Shown in pieces: positions 1 to 8,597 of a DNA stretch of 64,000 bases (positions are counted from its first letter, which is position 1; every line of letters starts with the position of its first letter). This stretch comes from Frateuria_A yonginensis (lineage in GTDB: Bacteria; Pseudomonadota; Gammaproteobacteria; Xanthomonadales; Rhodanobacteraceae): contig NZ_JBBBNY010000005.1 of NCBI RefSeq assembly GCF_037137055.1, forward strand, positions 118,978-182,977, written 5' to 3'. The notes beneath the pieces were generated by a model, which was not told the DNA's origin, ran no database searches, and saw nothing but the letters and a program-made list of their open reading frames with translations. The position numbers and the translations under genes were made by a program.

Positions 1-112
1 GGTGGCGATCGATGCCGCGGTGCCGGACGGCGCGGCGTGGATCGAGGCTGCGCACGACCTGACCGCCACGCTGCCTCCGTACGGCGCGGCCATCACCCTG
101 AGCAAGGCGTAA
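1..112 (+). CDS. nuoG: NADH-quinone oxidoreductase subunit G, C-terminal end (partial)
   Basis: The window opens inside an open frame (codons start at base 2) that ends in TAA at 110-112. About 36 residues are visible, ending ITLSKA. The start of nuoH four bases later and the strict nuo order identify it as the tail of NuoG, the large iron-sulfur subunit of the complex I peripheral arm. Too little remains to see any cluster-binding motif, so the call rests on context. Confidence 0.75.
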   Translation, partial: VAIDAAVPDGAAWIEAAHDLTATLPPYGAAITLSKA

Positions 113-116
113 CACG

Positions 117-1169
117 ATGCTGGATCAACTCATCCATCAAGTGGGACTGCCGGTCCTGTACATCCTGTGCATCGCGGTGCCGCTGATCCTGGCGGTGGCC
201 ATGTTCGTGTACTGGGAGCGCAAGGTCATCGGCTGGATGCACGTGCGCATGGGGCCGAACAAGGTGGGCCCCTGGGGCCTGCTGCAGGCCTTCGCCGACG
301 TGGTGAAGCTGCTGCTGAAGGAAGTGATCCTGCCGTCCAGCGCCAACCGCTTCCTGTACTACCTCGCCCCGCTGCTGGCGCTGGTGCCGGCGTTCGCCGC
401 CTGGGCGGTGGTGCCCTTCGGCGAAAGGATGGTGCTGGCCAACGTCAACGCGGGCCTCTTGTACCTGCTGGCGATGACCTCGCTGGGCGTGTACGGCATC
501 ATCCTGGCCGGCTGGGCGTCCAATTCGCGCTACGCGCTGCTGGGTGCCATGCGTTCGGCGGCGCAGGTGATCTCCTACGAGCTCGCCATGGGCCTTTCGC
601 TGGTCTGCGTGCTGGTGCTGGCCGGTTCGTTGAACCTGACCGACATCGTGCATGCGCAGGTCGGCGGCAAGGGCCTGTTCGACTGGTTCTGGCTGCCGCT
701 GCTGCCGGTGTTCGTCATCTATTTCGTGTCGGGCGTGGCGGAAACCAACCGTGCGCCGTTCGACGTGGCCGAGGGCGAATCGGAGATCGTCGCGGGCTTC
801 CACGTGGAGTATTCGGGCTCGGCTTTCGCGATCTTCTTCCTGGCCGAATACGCCAACATGATCCTGGTGAGCTTCCTCGCCTCGGTACTCTTCCTGGGTG
901 GCTGGCTCAGCCCGCTGCAGGGCTGGATCCACGCCGACGTGTCGCCGTGGGTGAACTGGATCTGGACCGGCGGCTTCATCTGGCTGTTCATCAAGGCGTT
1001 CGTGATGGCGTTCCTGTTCCTGTGGTTCCGCGCCAGCTTCCCGCGCTACCGCTATGACCAGATCATGCGCCTGGGCTGGAAGGTGTTCATTCCCATCACC
1101 ATCGTGTGGGTCCTCGTCGCCGGCTGCCTGAAGTACTTCGGCTGGGTCGTCATCGGCACGGGGGCATAA
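117..1169 (+). CDS. nuoH: NADH-quinone oxidoreductase subunit H
   Basis: A 350-residue, multi-helix membrane protein, the usual length for NuoH. This subunit joins the peripheral arm of complex I to the membrane arm and helps form the quinone chamber. The conserved cytoplasmic loop NRAPFDVAEGESEIVAGFHV (about residues 209-228), rich in acidic residues and characteristic of NuoH/ND1, is intact. It starts four bases after nuoG and is followed nine bases later by nuoI, so it is part of the nuo transcription unit. Identification is secure. Confidence 0.97.
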   Translation: MLDQLIHQVGLPVLYILCIAVPLILAVAMFVYWERKVIGWMHVRMGPNKVGPWGLLQAFADVVKLLLKEVILPSSANRFLYYLAPLLALVPAFAAWAVVPFGERMVLANVNAGLLYLLAMTSLGVYGIILAGWASNSRYALLGAMRSAAQVISYELAMGLSLVCVLVLAGSLNLTDIVHAQVGGKGLFDWFWLPLLPVFVIYFVSGVAETNRAPFDVAEGESEIVAGFHVEYSGSAFAIFFLAEYANMILVSFLASVLFLGGWLSPLQGWIHADVSPWVNWIWTGGFIWLFIKAFVMAFLFLWFRASFPRYRYDQIMRLGWKVFIPITIVWVLVAGCLKYFGWVVIGTGA

Positions 1170-1178
1170 GGCAAAGCC

Positions 1179-1670
1179 ATGAATCGCGTCGTCCACTATT
1201 TCAAGAGCCTGCTGCTCATCGAGCTGTTCAAGGGCATGGGCCTGACCCTGGGCTACATGTTCAAGCCCAAGTACACGGTGCGCTTCCCGATGGAGCACAT
1301 CCCGCGCTCGAACCGCTTCCGCGGGTTGCACGCGCTGCGCCGCTACCCCAACGGCGAGGAGCGCTGCATCGCGTGCAAGCTGTGCGAGGCGGTATGCCCG
1401 GCGCTTGCCATAACCATCGACTCGGCGCCGCGCGAGAGCGACGGGCAGCGACGCACCACGCGCTACGACATCGACCTGTTCAAGTGCATCTTCTGCGGTT
1501 TCTGCGAGGAGAGCTGCCCGGTCGACTCGATCGTGGAGACCTCGGTCATGGAGTACCACTTCGAACAGCGCGGCCAGAACGTCGTGACGAAGGCCCAGCT
1601 GCTCGCCATCGGCGACCGCTTCGAGCCCGAGATCGCCGCGGCTCGCGCGCAGGACGCGGCGTACCGCTGA
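1179..1670 (+). CDS. nuoI: NADH-quinone oxidoreductase subunit I (2x[4Fe-4S] ferredoxin-like)
   Basis: A 163-residue ferredoxin-type subunit carrying two complete CxxCxxCxxxCP motifs: Cys63/66/69/73 and Cys103/106/109/113. In complex I these bind clusters N6a and N6b, which pass electrons towards N2 and quinone. A hydrophobic, amphipathic N-terminus is consistent with docking on NuoH. It lies between nuoH and nuoJ with gaps of about ten bases, as in a typical 14-gene nuo operon. Confidence 0.97.
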   Translation: MNRVVHYFKSLLLIELFKGMGLTLGYMFKPKYTVRFPMEHIPRSNRFRGLHALRRYPNGEERCIACKLCEAVCPALAITIDSAPRESDGQRRTTRYDIDLFKCIFCGFCEESCPVDSIVETSVMEYHFEQRGQNVVTKAQLLAIGDRFEPEIAAARAQDAAYR

Positions 1671-1680
1671 GGGCAGGGAC

Positions 1681-2337
1681 ATGAACGATACCAACCTTTT
1701 CCAGCTGATCTGCTTCTACGGCTTCGCCGCCGTCACCGTGGCCGCCGCGCTGGCGGTGATCAGCCTGCGCAACTCGGTGCACGCGGTGCTTTCGCTGGTG
1801 CTGACCTTCTTCAGCTGCGCCTGCATCTGGCTGCTGGCCGAGGCGGAGTTCCTGGCCATCGCGTTGATCGTGGTCTACGTCGGCGCGGTGATGGTGCTGT
1901 TCCTGTTCGTGGTGATGATGCTCGACATCAAGATGGAGCAGGTGCGCGAAGGCTTCATCCGCTACCTGCCGGTCGGGATCATCGTGGCGCTGGTCATGCT
2001 GGCGGAGATGCTGGCGCTGATCGGCGTGCGCGCGATGCACGGGCACATGATGGGCGCGGACCCCGCCGCGGCGGCGGGCCTGTCCAACACCGGCTGGCTG
2101 GGCCAGGCGCTCTACACGCAGTACCTGCTGCCGTTCGAGATCGCCGCGCTGATCCTGACGGTCGGCGTGGTGGCAGCGGTGGCGCTGACCCTGCGCCACC
2201 GCGGCGACCGCCGGCGCGAGTCGGCCAGCGAGCAGGTGCGGGTCAATCCGCGCGACCGCATCCGCGTGGTCAAGATGGCGCCGTCGCGTCCGGACGCCAC
2301 CGCACAGCAGCCCGGCTCCGAGGAGGCACGCCCGTGA
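1681..2337 (+). CDS. nuoJ: NADH-quinone oxidoreductase subunit J
   Basis: A 218-residue membrane subunit with five predicted hydrophobic helices and the NuoJ/ND6 signature around residues 55-85 (AEFLAIALIVVYVGAVMVL, then FVVMMLD). NuoJ belongs to the proton-pumping membrane arm. The last 40 residues are hydrophilic and basic or proline-rich, a tail that is variable in the family. Its TGA stop overlaps the GTG start of nuoK by four bases, which suggests translational coupling. Confidence 0.96.
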   Translation: MNDTNLFQLICFYGFAAVTVAAALAVISLRNSVHAVLSLVLTFFSCACIWLLAEAEFLAIALIVVYVGAVMVLFLFVVMMLDIKMEQVREGFIRYLPVGIIVALVMLAEMLALIGVRAMHGHMMGADPAAAAGLSNTGWLGQALYTQYLLPFEIAALILTVGVVAAVALTLRHRGDRRRESASEQVRVNPRDRIRVVKMAPSRPDATAQQPGSEEARP

Positions 2338-2639
2338 TCACCCTGTCGCATTTCATCGTGCTGGGCGCGGTGCTGTTCTGCATCGCCGTGGCCGGCCTGT
2401 TCATCAACCGCAAGAACGTGATCGTGCTGCTGATGGCGATCGAGCTGATGCTGCTTGCGGTGAACATGAACTTCGTGGCGTTCTCGCGCTTCCTGGGCGA
2501 CGTGTCCGGCCAGGTGTTCGTGTTCTTCATCCTCACCGTCGCGGCCGCCGAGTCCGCGATCGGCCTGGCGATCCTGGTGCTGCTGTTCCGCAACCGCAGC
2601 ACGGTCAACGTCGCCGAAATCGACTCGATGAAGGGCTGA
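2334..2639 (+). CDS. nuoK: NADH-quinone oxidoreductase subunit K
   Basis: A 101-residue, three-helix subunit homologous to ND4L, at the family's standard length. The two conserved intramembrane glutamates of NuoK are visible in the segments LLMAIELMLLAVNMNF and VAAAESAIGLAI. These residues form part of the proton path. The gene begins at a GTG overlapping the nuoJ stop and is followed four bases later by nuoL. Confidence 0.97.
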   Translation: MITLSHFIVLGAVLFCIAVAGLFINRKNVIVLLMAIELMLLAVNMNFVAFSRFLGDVSGQVFVFFILTVAAAESAIGLAILVLLFRNRSTVNVAEIDSMKG

Positions 2640-2643
2640 GCCG

Positions 2644-4671
2644 ATGCCATTGTCCACTTCCATCCTGCTGACCATCGCGCTGGCGCCGCTGGCCGGCTGC
2701 CTGCTTGCCGGCTTCCTCGGCAAGCCCATTGGCCGCGCCGGCGCACACAGCGTGACCATCCTGGGGCTGCTGGTCTCCTGCGCGCTGTCGTTCTACGTGC
2801 TGTACCAGCTCACCGCCGGCGGCGCCCCGGTCTACAACCAGAACGTCTACACCTGGTTCGAGATCGCCCGGCTCAACGTCAGCGTCGGCTTCCTGGTCGA
2901 CCGGCTCACCGCCATGATGATGGTGGTGGTCACCTTCGTGTCGCTGCTGGTGCACGTGTACACCATCGGCTACATGGCGGAGGACCCGGGCTACCAGCGT
3001 TTCTTCAGCTACATCTCGCTGTTCACCTTCGCCATGTTGATGCTCGTGATGAGCAACAACTTCATGCAGCTGTTCTTCGGCTGGGAAGGCGTAGGCCTGG
3101 TGTCGTACCTGCTGATCGGCTTCTGGTACAAGCGGCCGACCGCGATCTTCGCCAACCTCAAGGCATTCCTGGTCAACCGCGTGGGCGATTTCGGCTTCCT
3201 GCTCGGCATCGCCGCGGTGCTGTACTTCCTCGGCACGCTGGACTACGCCACGGCCTTCGCCGGTGCGCCCAGCCTGGTCGGCAAGACGCTCGCGCTGACC
3301 ACGCACGTGCGCTGGGATGCGGCGACGGTGATCTGCGTGCTGCTGTTCGTGGGCGCCATGGGCAAGTCGGCGCAGGTGCCGCTGCACGTGTGGCTGCCCG
3401 ACTCGATGGAAGGCCCCACGCCGATCTCCGCGCTGATCCACGCCGCGACGATGGTCACCGCGGGCATCTTCATGGTCGCGCGCATGTCGCCGATCTTCGA
3501 GCTGTCCCAGGGCGCGCTCAGCTTCGTGATGGTGATCGGCGCCACAGGCGCGCTGTTCACCGGCCTGATCGGCATCGTGCAGAATGACATCAAGCGCGTG
3601 GTGGCCTACTCGACGCTGTCGCAGCTGGGCTACATGACCGTGGCGCTGGGCGTGTCGGCGTACGCCGGTGCGGTGTTCCACCTGATGACCCACGCGTTCT
3701 TCAAGGCGCTGCTGTTCCTGGGGGCGGGCTCGGTGATCATCGCCATGCACCACGAGCAGGACATGCGCTACATGGGCGGCCTGCGCAAGTACATGCCGAT
3801 CACCTGGATCACCATGTGGATCGGTTCGCTGGCGCTGGTGGCGATCCCGTTCACTTCGGGCTTCTACTCGAAGGACGCGATCATCGAGGCGGTCGGCGAG
3901 TCGCACCGCTGGGGCTCGGGCTACGCCTACTTCTGCGTGCTGGCCGGTGCTTTCGTCACCGCGCTGTACACCTTCCGGCAGATGTACCTGACCTTCCACG
4001 GCAAGGAGCGCTTCACGGTCGTGCACGACCATGGCCACCATCCGGAACACCGCGACGACCACGGCCACCACGAGGCGGGCGTCATGCACCAGACGCCGCA
4101 CGAGTCGCCCTGGGTGGTGACGCTGCCGCTGATCCTGCTGGCGATCCCTTCCTTGCTCGTCGGCTTCTTCACGATCGGGCCGATGCTGTTCGGCGACTGG
4201 TTCGGCCCGGCCATCCACGTCGAGGAAGCGAACAACGTGCTCGGCGAGATGGGCCACGAGTTCCACGGGGCAGCGGCGATGGCGTTGCACGGGTTCCTGA
4301 GCTGGCCGTTCGCGCTGGTCGTGCTGGCCTTCGTCATCCAGACCTACATCTACCTGTTCAATCCGGGCATGGCCGGGCGCATCAGGAACGCCCTGCAGCC
4401 GCTGTACCAGGTGCTCAACCACAAGTACTGGTTCGACGCCGTCTACTACGTGGTGTTCGCGCGCGGCGGCGTCGCCCTGGGCCGGCTGTTCTGGAAGGCC
4501 GGCGACGCGGCGGTGATCGACGGCGCGCTGGTCAACGGCTCGGCCGGGCTGGTGCAGCGCATCGCCGGCGGCGTGCGCCGCCTGCAGTCGGGCTACCTCT
4601 ACCACTATGCCTTCGCGATGATCCTCGGCCTGATCCTGCTGCTGGGCGGATTCTGGCTGGCTGGGCAATAA
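2644..4671 (+). CDS. nuoL: NADH-quinone oxidoreductase subunit L (antiporter-like)
   Basis: A 675-residue antiporter-like subunit, the distal proton pump of complex I with the long lateral helix at its C-terminus. The conserved core includes FFGWEGVGLVSYLLIGFWY, the PLHVWLPDSMEGPTPISALI segment and HAFFKALLFLGAGSVI. A histidine-rich hydrophilic loop lies at about residues 460-485 (eleven His in about 30 residues). Its function is unknown, but such loops occur in this subunit in related bacteria. Part of the nuo operon, with nuoM twelve bases downstream. Confidence 0.97.
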   Translation: MPLSTSILLTIALAPLAGCLLAGFLGKPIGRAGAHSVTILGLLVSCALSFYVLYQLTAGGAPVYNQNVYTWFEIARLNVSVGFLVDRLTAMMMVVVTFVSLLVHVYTIGYMAEDPGYQRFFSYISLFTFAMLMLVMSNNFMQLFFGWEGVGLVSYLLIGFWYKRPTAIFANLKAFLVNRVGDFGFLLGIAAVLYFLGTLDYATAFAGAPSLVGKTLALTTHVRWDAATVICVLLFVGAMGKSAQVPLHVWLPDSMEGPTPISALIHAATMVTAGIFMVARMSPIFELSQGALSFVMVIGATGALFTGLIGIVQNDIKRVVAYSTLSQLGYMTVALGVSAYAGAVFHLMTHAFFKALLFLGAGSVIIAMHHEQDMRYMGGLRKYMPITWITMWIGSLALVAIPFTSGFYSKDAIIEAVGESHRWGSGYAYFCVLAGAFVTALYTFRQMYLTFHGKERFTVVHDHGHHPEHRDDHGHHEAGVMHQTPHESPWVVTLPLILLAIPSLLVGFFTIGPMLFGDWFGPAIHVEEANNVLGEMGHEFHGAAAMALHGFLSWPFALVVLAFVIQTYIYLFNPGMAGRIRNALQPLYQVLNHKYWFDAVYYVVFARGGVALGRLFWKAGDAAVIDGALVNGSAGLVQRIAGGVRRLQSGYLYHYAFAMILGLILLLGGFWLAGQ

Positions 4672-4683
4672 GGAAGACGCTCC

Positions 4684-6192
4684 ATGTTCAATCATCTGCT
4701 CAGCCTGCTGATCTGGCTGCCCATCGTCGGCGCGGTGCCCGTGCTGCTGGCCGGTTCCGGACGTCCGGGCCTGGCCCGCTGGATCTCGCTGCTGGTGGCC
4801 GTGCTGACCTTCGCCGCGAGCCTGTGCCTGCTGCCGGCGTACAACGCCGCCGACAGCGCCATGCAGCTCACCGAGAGCCACGTCTGGATCGCCTCGCTCG
4901 GGGTGCACTACGGCCTTGCCGTGGACGGCATCTCGGTGGCGCTGATCCTGCTCACCACCTTCGTCGGCATCCTGGTGATCGTCGGCGCCTGGGAGGTGAT
5001 CCAGGACAAGCCGCACCAGTACATGGCCGCGATGCTGGTGCTCGAGGGGCTGATGATCGGCGTGTTCTGCGCCACCGACGCCCTGCTGTTCTACGTGTTC
5101 TTCGAGGCGATGCTGATCCCGATGTTCATCCTGATCGGCATCTGGGGCGGCCCGCGGCGCGTCTACGCCACGCTGAAGTTCTTCATCTACACCTTTCTCG
5201 GCTCGATCTTCATGCTGATCGGGCTGATCTACCTGTATCTGAAAGCCGGTACTTTCGACCTGCACACGCTGGCGGCGCTGCCGCTGACCATGCGCGAGCA
5301 GAGCTGGCTGTTCTTCGCCTTCCTCGCCGCCTTCGCGGTCAAGGTGCCGATGGTGCCGGTGCACACCTGGCTGCCGGACGCCCACGTGGAGGCGCCGACC
5401 GGCGGCTCGGTGGTGCTGGCGGCGGTGATGCTGAAGATCGGCGGATACGGTTTCCTGCGCTTCTCGCTGCCGATCGTGCCCGATGCCTCCGAGCACTTCG
5501 CCTGGCTGGTGATCCTGCTCAGCCTGATCGCGGTGGTCTACATCGGCTACGTCGCGCTGGTGCAGGACGACATGAAGAAGCTGGTGGCGTATTCGTCCGT
5601 GGCGCACATGGGCTTCGTCACCCTGGGCATCTTCATCGCCTTCATGCTGGTGCGCGAGGCGAACAACCCGGATGCCGCCAGGCTCGGCATGCAGGGCGCG
5701 ATGGTGCAGATGATCTCGCACGGCTTCGTCTCGGGCGCGATGTTCTCGTGCATCGGCGTGATGTACGACCGCCTGCACACGCGCCTGATCAAGGACTACG
5801 GCGGCGTGATCAACGTGATGCCGTGGTTCGGCTTCTTCTACGTGCTGTTCGCCATGGCCAATTCGGGCCTGCCGGGCACCAGCGGTTTCGTGGGCGAGTT
5901 CATGGTGATCCTGGCCAGCTTCGCCGCCAATCCGTGGATCGCGCTGTTCGCCGCGTTTACCCTGATCATCGGCGCGGCCTACACGCTGTGGATGGTCAAG
6001 CGCGTGCTGTGGGGCGACATCACCAATCCGCACGTGGCCGAGATGAAGGAGATCAACGGGCGCGAGACGTTCGTGCTGGCCGCCTTCGCCGCCGCCGTGC
6101 TGGCGCTGGGCATCTGGCCGCAGCCGCTGCTCCACCTGATGGACGCCTCGGTGTCGCAGCTGGTGCAGCAGCTGGCCGTTCACAAGATCTAA
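4684..6192 (+). CDS. nuoM: NADH-quinone oxidoreductase subunit M (antiporter-like)
   Basis: A 502-residue antiporter-like membrane subunit. Typical NuoM/ND4 features are present: the FFEAMLIPMFILIGIWGG helix with the conserved glutamate, the VHTWLPDAHVEAPT segment with its lysine-bearing neighbouring helices, and NSGLPGTSGFVGEF near residue 400. It forms one of the proton channels of complex I. The gene lies between nuoL and nuoN with gaps of 12-13 bases and no internal terminator. Confidence 0.97.
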   Translation: MFNHLLSLLIWLPIVGAVPVLLAGSGRPGLARWISLLVAVLTFAASLCLLPAYNAADSAMQLTESHVWIASLGVHYGLAVDGISVALILLTTFVGILVIVGAWEVIQDKPHQYMAAMLVLEGLMIGVFCATDALLFYVFFEAMLIPMFILIGIWGGPRRVYATLKFFIYTFLGSIFMLIGLIYLYLKAGTFDLHTLAALPLTMREQSWLFFAFLAAFAVKVPMVPVHTWLPDAHVEAPTGGSVVLAAVMLKIGGYGFLRFSLPIVPDASEHFAWLVILLSLIAVVYIGYVALVQDDMKKLVAYSSVAHMGFVTLGIFIAFMLVREANNPDAARLGMQGAMVQMISHGFVSGAMFSCIGVMYDRLHTRLIKDYGGVINVMPWFGFFYVLFAMANSGLPGTSGFVGEFMVILASFAANPWIALFAAFTLIIGAAYTLWMVKRVLWGDITNPHVAEMKEINGRETFVLAAFAAAVLALGIWPQPLLHLMDASVSQLVQQLAVHKI

Positions 6193-6205
6193 GCGGGACG
6201 CAACG

Positions 6206-7639
6206 ATGAACCTCAACGACATTCTTGTCCTGCTGCCGGAGCTCTACCTGACCGCCGCGGCGTGCTTGCTCCTGCTGCTGGATGCATGGATGAAGCCGGA
6301 GCAGCGCAACGTGCTGCACTGGGTCGCGATCCTGGTGCTGCTGGTCGGCATCTACCTGGTGGCGGCGGTACCGGACGTGGCCATGACCGCCTTCGACGGC
6401 ATGTTCGTGCGCGACGGCGTGGCGAAGGTGCTCAAGGTGTTCGCGCTGCTGTGCACGGCGCTGATCTTCGTCTTCTCGCGGCCCTACCTGGTCGACCGCA
6501 AGCTGTTCCAGGGCGAGTTCTACACGCTGATGATCTTCGCGGTGCTCGGCGCCATGCTGCTGGTCTCCGCCGGCAACCTGGTGATGGTGTACCTGGGCCT
6601 GGAGCTGATGACGCTGTCCTCGTACGCGCTGGTCGCGCTCAACCGCGATTCGCGGCTGTCGTCCGAGGCGGCGATCAAGTACTTCGTGCTCGGCGCGCTG
6701 TCCTCGGGCATGCTGCTGTACGGCATGTCGATGGTCTACGGCGCCACCGGCACGCTGGCGCTGGCGCAGTTGCACGGCGCGGTGGCGCAGGCGGGCATGT
6801 CCAACCTCATGCTGTTCGGGCTGATCTTCATGATCGTGGGCATCAGCTTCAAGCTGGGCGTGGCGCCGTTCCACATGTGGATCCCCGACGTCTACCAGGG
6901 TTCGCCCACGGCGGTGACCGTGTTCATCGGCTCGACCTCCAAGCTGGCCGCCTTCGGCATGGCCTACCGCCTGCTCGAGGCGGGCATGGGCGGGATGGCG
7001 CACCAGTGGCAGCTGATCCTGGCCGTGCTGACGGTGGTGTCGCTGGCGATCGGCAACCTGGTCGCGATCGTGCAGACCAACCTCAAGCGCCTGCTCGGCT
7101 ATTCGACCATCTCGCACATGGGCTACCTGCTGCTGGGCCTGGTCAACGCCGGCCCGGAAGGCTACGCCTCGGCGCTGTTCTACGCGGTCAGCTACGCGCT
7201 GATGAGCACCGCGGCGTTCGGCGTGATCCTCGCGCTGGCCCGGGCCGGCTTCGAATGCGAGGAGATCGACGACTTCAAGGGCCTGAACCAGCGCTCGCCG
7301 TGGATGGCCTTCCTGATGCTGCTGGCGATGTTCTCGCTGGCTGGCGTCCCGCCGATGTTCGGCTTCTTCGCCAAGTTGCTGGTGCTGCAGGCGGCGATCC
7401 ACGCCGGGATGATGTGGCTGGCCATCGTCGGTGCGGTGGCCGCCATCGTCGGCCTGTACTACTACCTGCGCGTGGTCAAGGTGATGTACTTCGACAAGCC
7501 GCGCGAAGGCCTGGAACTCAGGCCGCAGGCGGACTGGTCGCTGCGCACCATGCTCTCGCTCAATGCACTGGTGCTGCTCGCGCTCGGCCTCTACTGGGGG
7601 CCGCTGCTGGGCTGGTGCCAGCAGGCGTTCGCAGGCTGA
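6206..7639 (+). CDS. nuoN: NADH-quinone oxidoreductase subunit N (antiporter-like)
   Basis: A 477-residue antiporter-like subunit, last gene of the nuo operon. It shows the LGLELMTLSSYALVAL helix with the conserved glutamate, the GVAPFHMWIPDVYQGSPT segment and SLAGVPPMFGFFAK near residue 375. It is the membrane-arm proton pump next to NuoK. The operon ends with a REP-type inverted pair rather than an obvious T-rich terminator, so the 3' end may be set by that structure. Confidence 0.97.
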   Translation: MNLNDILVLLPELYLTAAACLLLLLDAWMKPEQRNVLHWVAILVLLVGIYLVAAVPDVAMTAFDGMFVRDGVAKVLKVFALLCTALIFVFSRPYLVDRKLFQGEFYTLMIFAVLGAMLLVSAGNLVMVYLGLELMTLSSYALVALNRDSRLSSEAAIKYFVLGALSSGMLLYGMSMVYGATGTLALAQLHGAVAQAGMSNLMLFGLIFMIVGISFKLGVAPFHMWIPDVYQGSPTAVTVFIGSTSKLAAFGMAYRLLEAGMGGMAHQWQLILAVLTVVSLAIGNLVAIVQTNLKRLLGYSTISHMGYLLLGLVNAGPEGYASALFYAVSYALMSTAAFGVILALARAGFECEEIDDFKGLNQRSPWMAFLMLLAMFSLAGVPPMFGFFAKLLVLQAAIHAGMMWLAIVGAVAAIVGLYYYLRVVKVMYFDKPREGLELRPQADWSLRTMLSLNALVLLALGLYWGPLLGWCQQAFAG

Positions 7640-7655
7640 CCCCGGCGCGGGAACT

Positions 7656-7729
7656 GTAGGAGCGAGCGTGCTCGCGATGCTTTTCGTCCATCGGAGCCCC
7701 GAGCATCGCGAGCAGGCGCGCTGCTACGG
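7656..7729. repeat. REP-type palindromic pair (copy 1)
   Basis: Two copies in opposite orientation of a palindromic unit of the form GTAGGAGCGAGCNTGCTCGC (7656-7680) and its complement (7703-7729), separated by about 22 bases. Related units occur at 19821-19900, 29082-29160, 52836-52862 and 62344-62426, always between genes. This is the organisation of REP/BIME elements. It lies directly after nuoN and could protect the nuo mRNA 3' end. Confidence 0.75.
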
Positions 7730-7744
7730 AGATCCGAAAAAGGC

Positions 7745-7773
7745 TTGCAAGAAATCGGCCATGCCGCTATAGT
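7745..7773 (+). promoter_or_regulatory. Sigma-70 promoter for the initiator tRNA / rimP operon
   Basis: A -35 TTGCAA (7745-7750) and a -10 TATAGT (7768-7773) are separated by an ideal 17 bases. The predicted start is near 7780, a few bases before the mature tRNA. The bases after the -10 are GC-rich, as in stringently controlled stable-RNA promoters. This is the best-matching promoter in the window. Confidence 0.7.
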
Positions 7774-7786
7774 TTGCGGACTCTGA

Positions 7787-7863
7787 TGCGGGGTGGAGCA
7801 GTCTGGCAGCTCGTCGGGCTCATAACCCGAAGGTCGCAGGTTCGAATCCTGCCCCCGCTACCA
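7787..7863 (+). tRNA. Initiator tRNA-fMet (CAT anticodon)
   Basis: A 77-base cloverleaf with CAT anticodon in the loop CTCATAA and an encoded CCA end. Three features mark it as the initiator rather than elongator tRNA: bases 1 and 72 do not pair (T1 opposite T72), the anticodon stem has three consecutive G:C pairs (GGG/CCC), and the D stem has A11:T24. E. coli has C1 opposite A72, so the T-T mismatch is a variant solution to the same requirement. Position upstream of rimP-nusA-infB matches metY of E. coli. Confidence 0.96.
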
Positions 7864-7881
7864 GATCTTTCTTAGAACAAG

Positions 7882-7905
7882 AAAGCCTCCTCGTGAGGCT
7901 TTTTT
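7882..7905 (+). terminator. Intrinsic terminator after tRNA-fMet
   Basis: An eight-base-pair stem AAAGCCTC / GAGGCTTT with a five-base loop (7890-7894), running into a T run that ends at 7905. It lies 18 bases after the tRNA CCA end and is a classical intrinsic terminator for the tRNA transcript. Confidence 0.8.
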
Positions 7906-8004
7906 GTTGGGCGCAAGGATGCGTCGCGCGGCCCGGGCCGGTATGGTGCCCGGTGGCGTGCGGGAAAGAGCCTGGACGAGTCGGCACATCGTCGGGGTGA
8001 AGGG

Positions 8005-8029
8005 AATGGGCCGCTCGAGCCCATTTTTT
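8005..8029 (+). terminator. Second intrinsic terminator, 26 bases before rimP (leader attenuator?)
   Basis: Stem AATGGGC (8005-8011) / GCCCATT (8019-8025) with a seven-base loop and six T residues at 8024-8029. It sits in the leader immediately before the rimP start, too close for a separate promoter between it and the gene. Transcripts must therefore read through it, which suggests transcription attenuation. A rimP leader with a premature terminator has been proposed in other gammaproteobacteria. Whether this belongs to that family cannot be decided by eye. Confidence 0.6.
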
Positions 8030-8055
8030 GTTTCCGCAGCAGGCAGACGGCAACC

Positions 8056-8586
8056 ATGGATACGCAGGCACTGGCACAACGCTTCACCGGGGCCCTGGCC
8101 GATCTGGGGCTGGAATGCCTCGGCGTGGAGTTCTCCCCGTCGCAGGGGCAGAGTACCCTGCGCGTCTACCTGGACGTGCTGGACCGTGCCGACGGCCGCG
8201 AGGTCACGCTGGACGACTGCGAAGCCGCCAGTCGCGAGCTGTCCGCGCTGCTGGACGTCGAGGATCCGATTCCCGGGCACTACGTGCTCGAGGTGTCCTC
8301 GCCGGGGATCGACAGGCCGCTGTTCGCCCCGGCGCAGTTCGCGAAGGTCGTGGGGCAGGAAGTGAAGGTGCTGCTCAAGGCGCCGATCGAGGGGCGCCGG
8401 CGCCTGCGCGGCAAGCTGGCCGCAGTGGACGGCGAGCGGCTCACCTTCGAGGCCGAAGGCAAGACGCTCGAATTCGAACACGCCGCCATCGAAAGCGCGC
8501 GCGTGGTGCCGGACTGGGCAGCGCTCGGCTACGTGCCGCAGCCCAAGCCGGGCGGCAGGAAGCCGGCCAAGAAAGCCGGCAAGTAA
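8056..8586 (+). CDS. rimP: Ribosome maturation factor RimP
   Basis: A 176-residue protein with the two RimP/YhbC domains: an N-terminal alpha-beta domain containing GLECLGVEFSPSQG and the VSSPGIDRPL signature near residue 80, followed by an SH3-like C-terminal domain. It binds the 30S precursor and is needed for its maturation. The C-terminus is lysine-rich. First gene of the rimP-nusA-infB unit, preceded by the leader terminator at 8005-8029. No strong ribosome binding site precedes the ATG. Confidence 0.95.
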   Translation: MDTQALAQRFTGALADLGLECLGVEFSPSQGQSTLRVYLDVLDRADGREVTLDDCEAASRELSALLDVEDPIPGHYVLEVSSPGIDRPLFAPAQFAKVVGQEVKVLLKAPIEGRRRLRGKLAAVDGERLTFEAEGKTLEFEHAAIESARVVPDWAALGYVPQPKPGGRKPAKKAGK

Positions 8587-8597
8587 AGAAAAACATG

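Noticed and set aside
2605..6222. A 3.6-kb open frame on the minus strand opposite nuoL-nuoM
   Set aside because: Composition is that of reversed hydrophobic codons; no domain; opposite two certain complex I genes.
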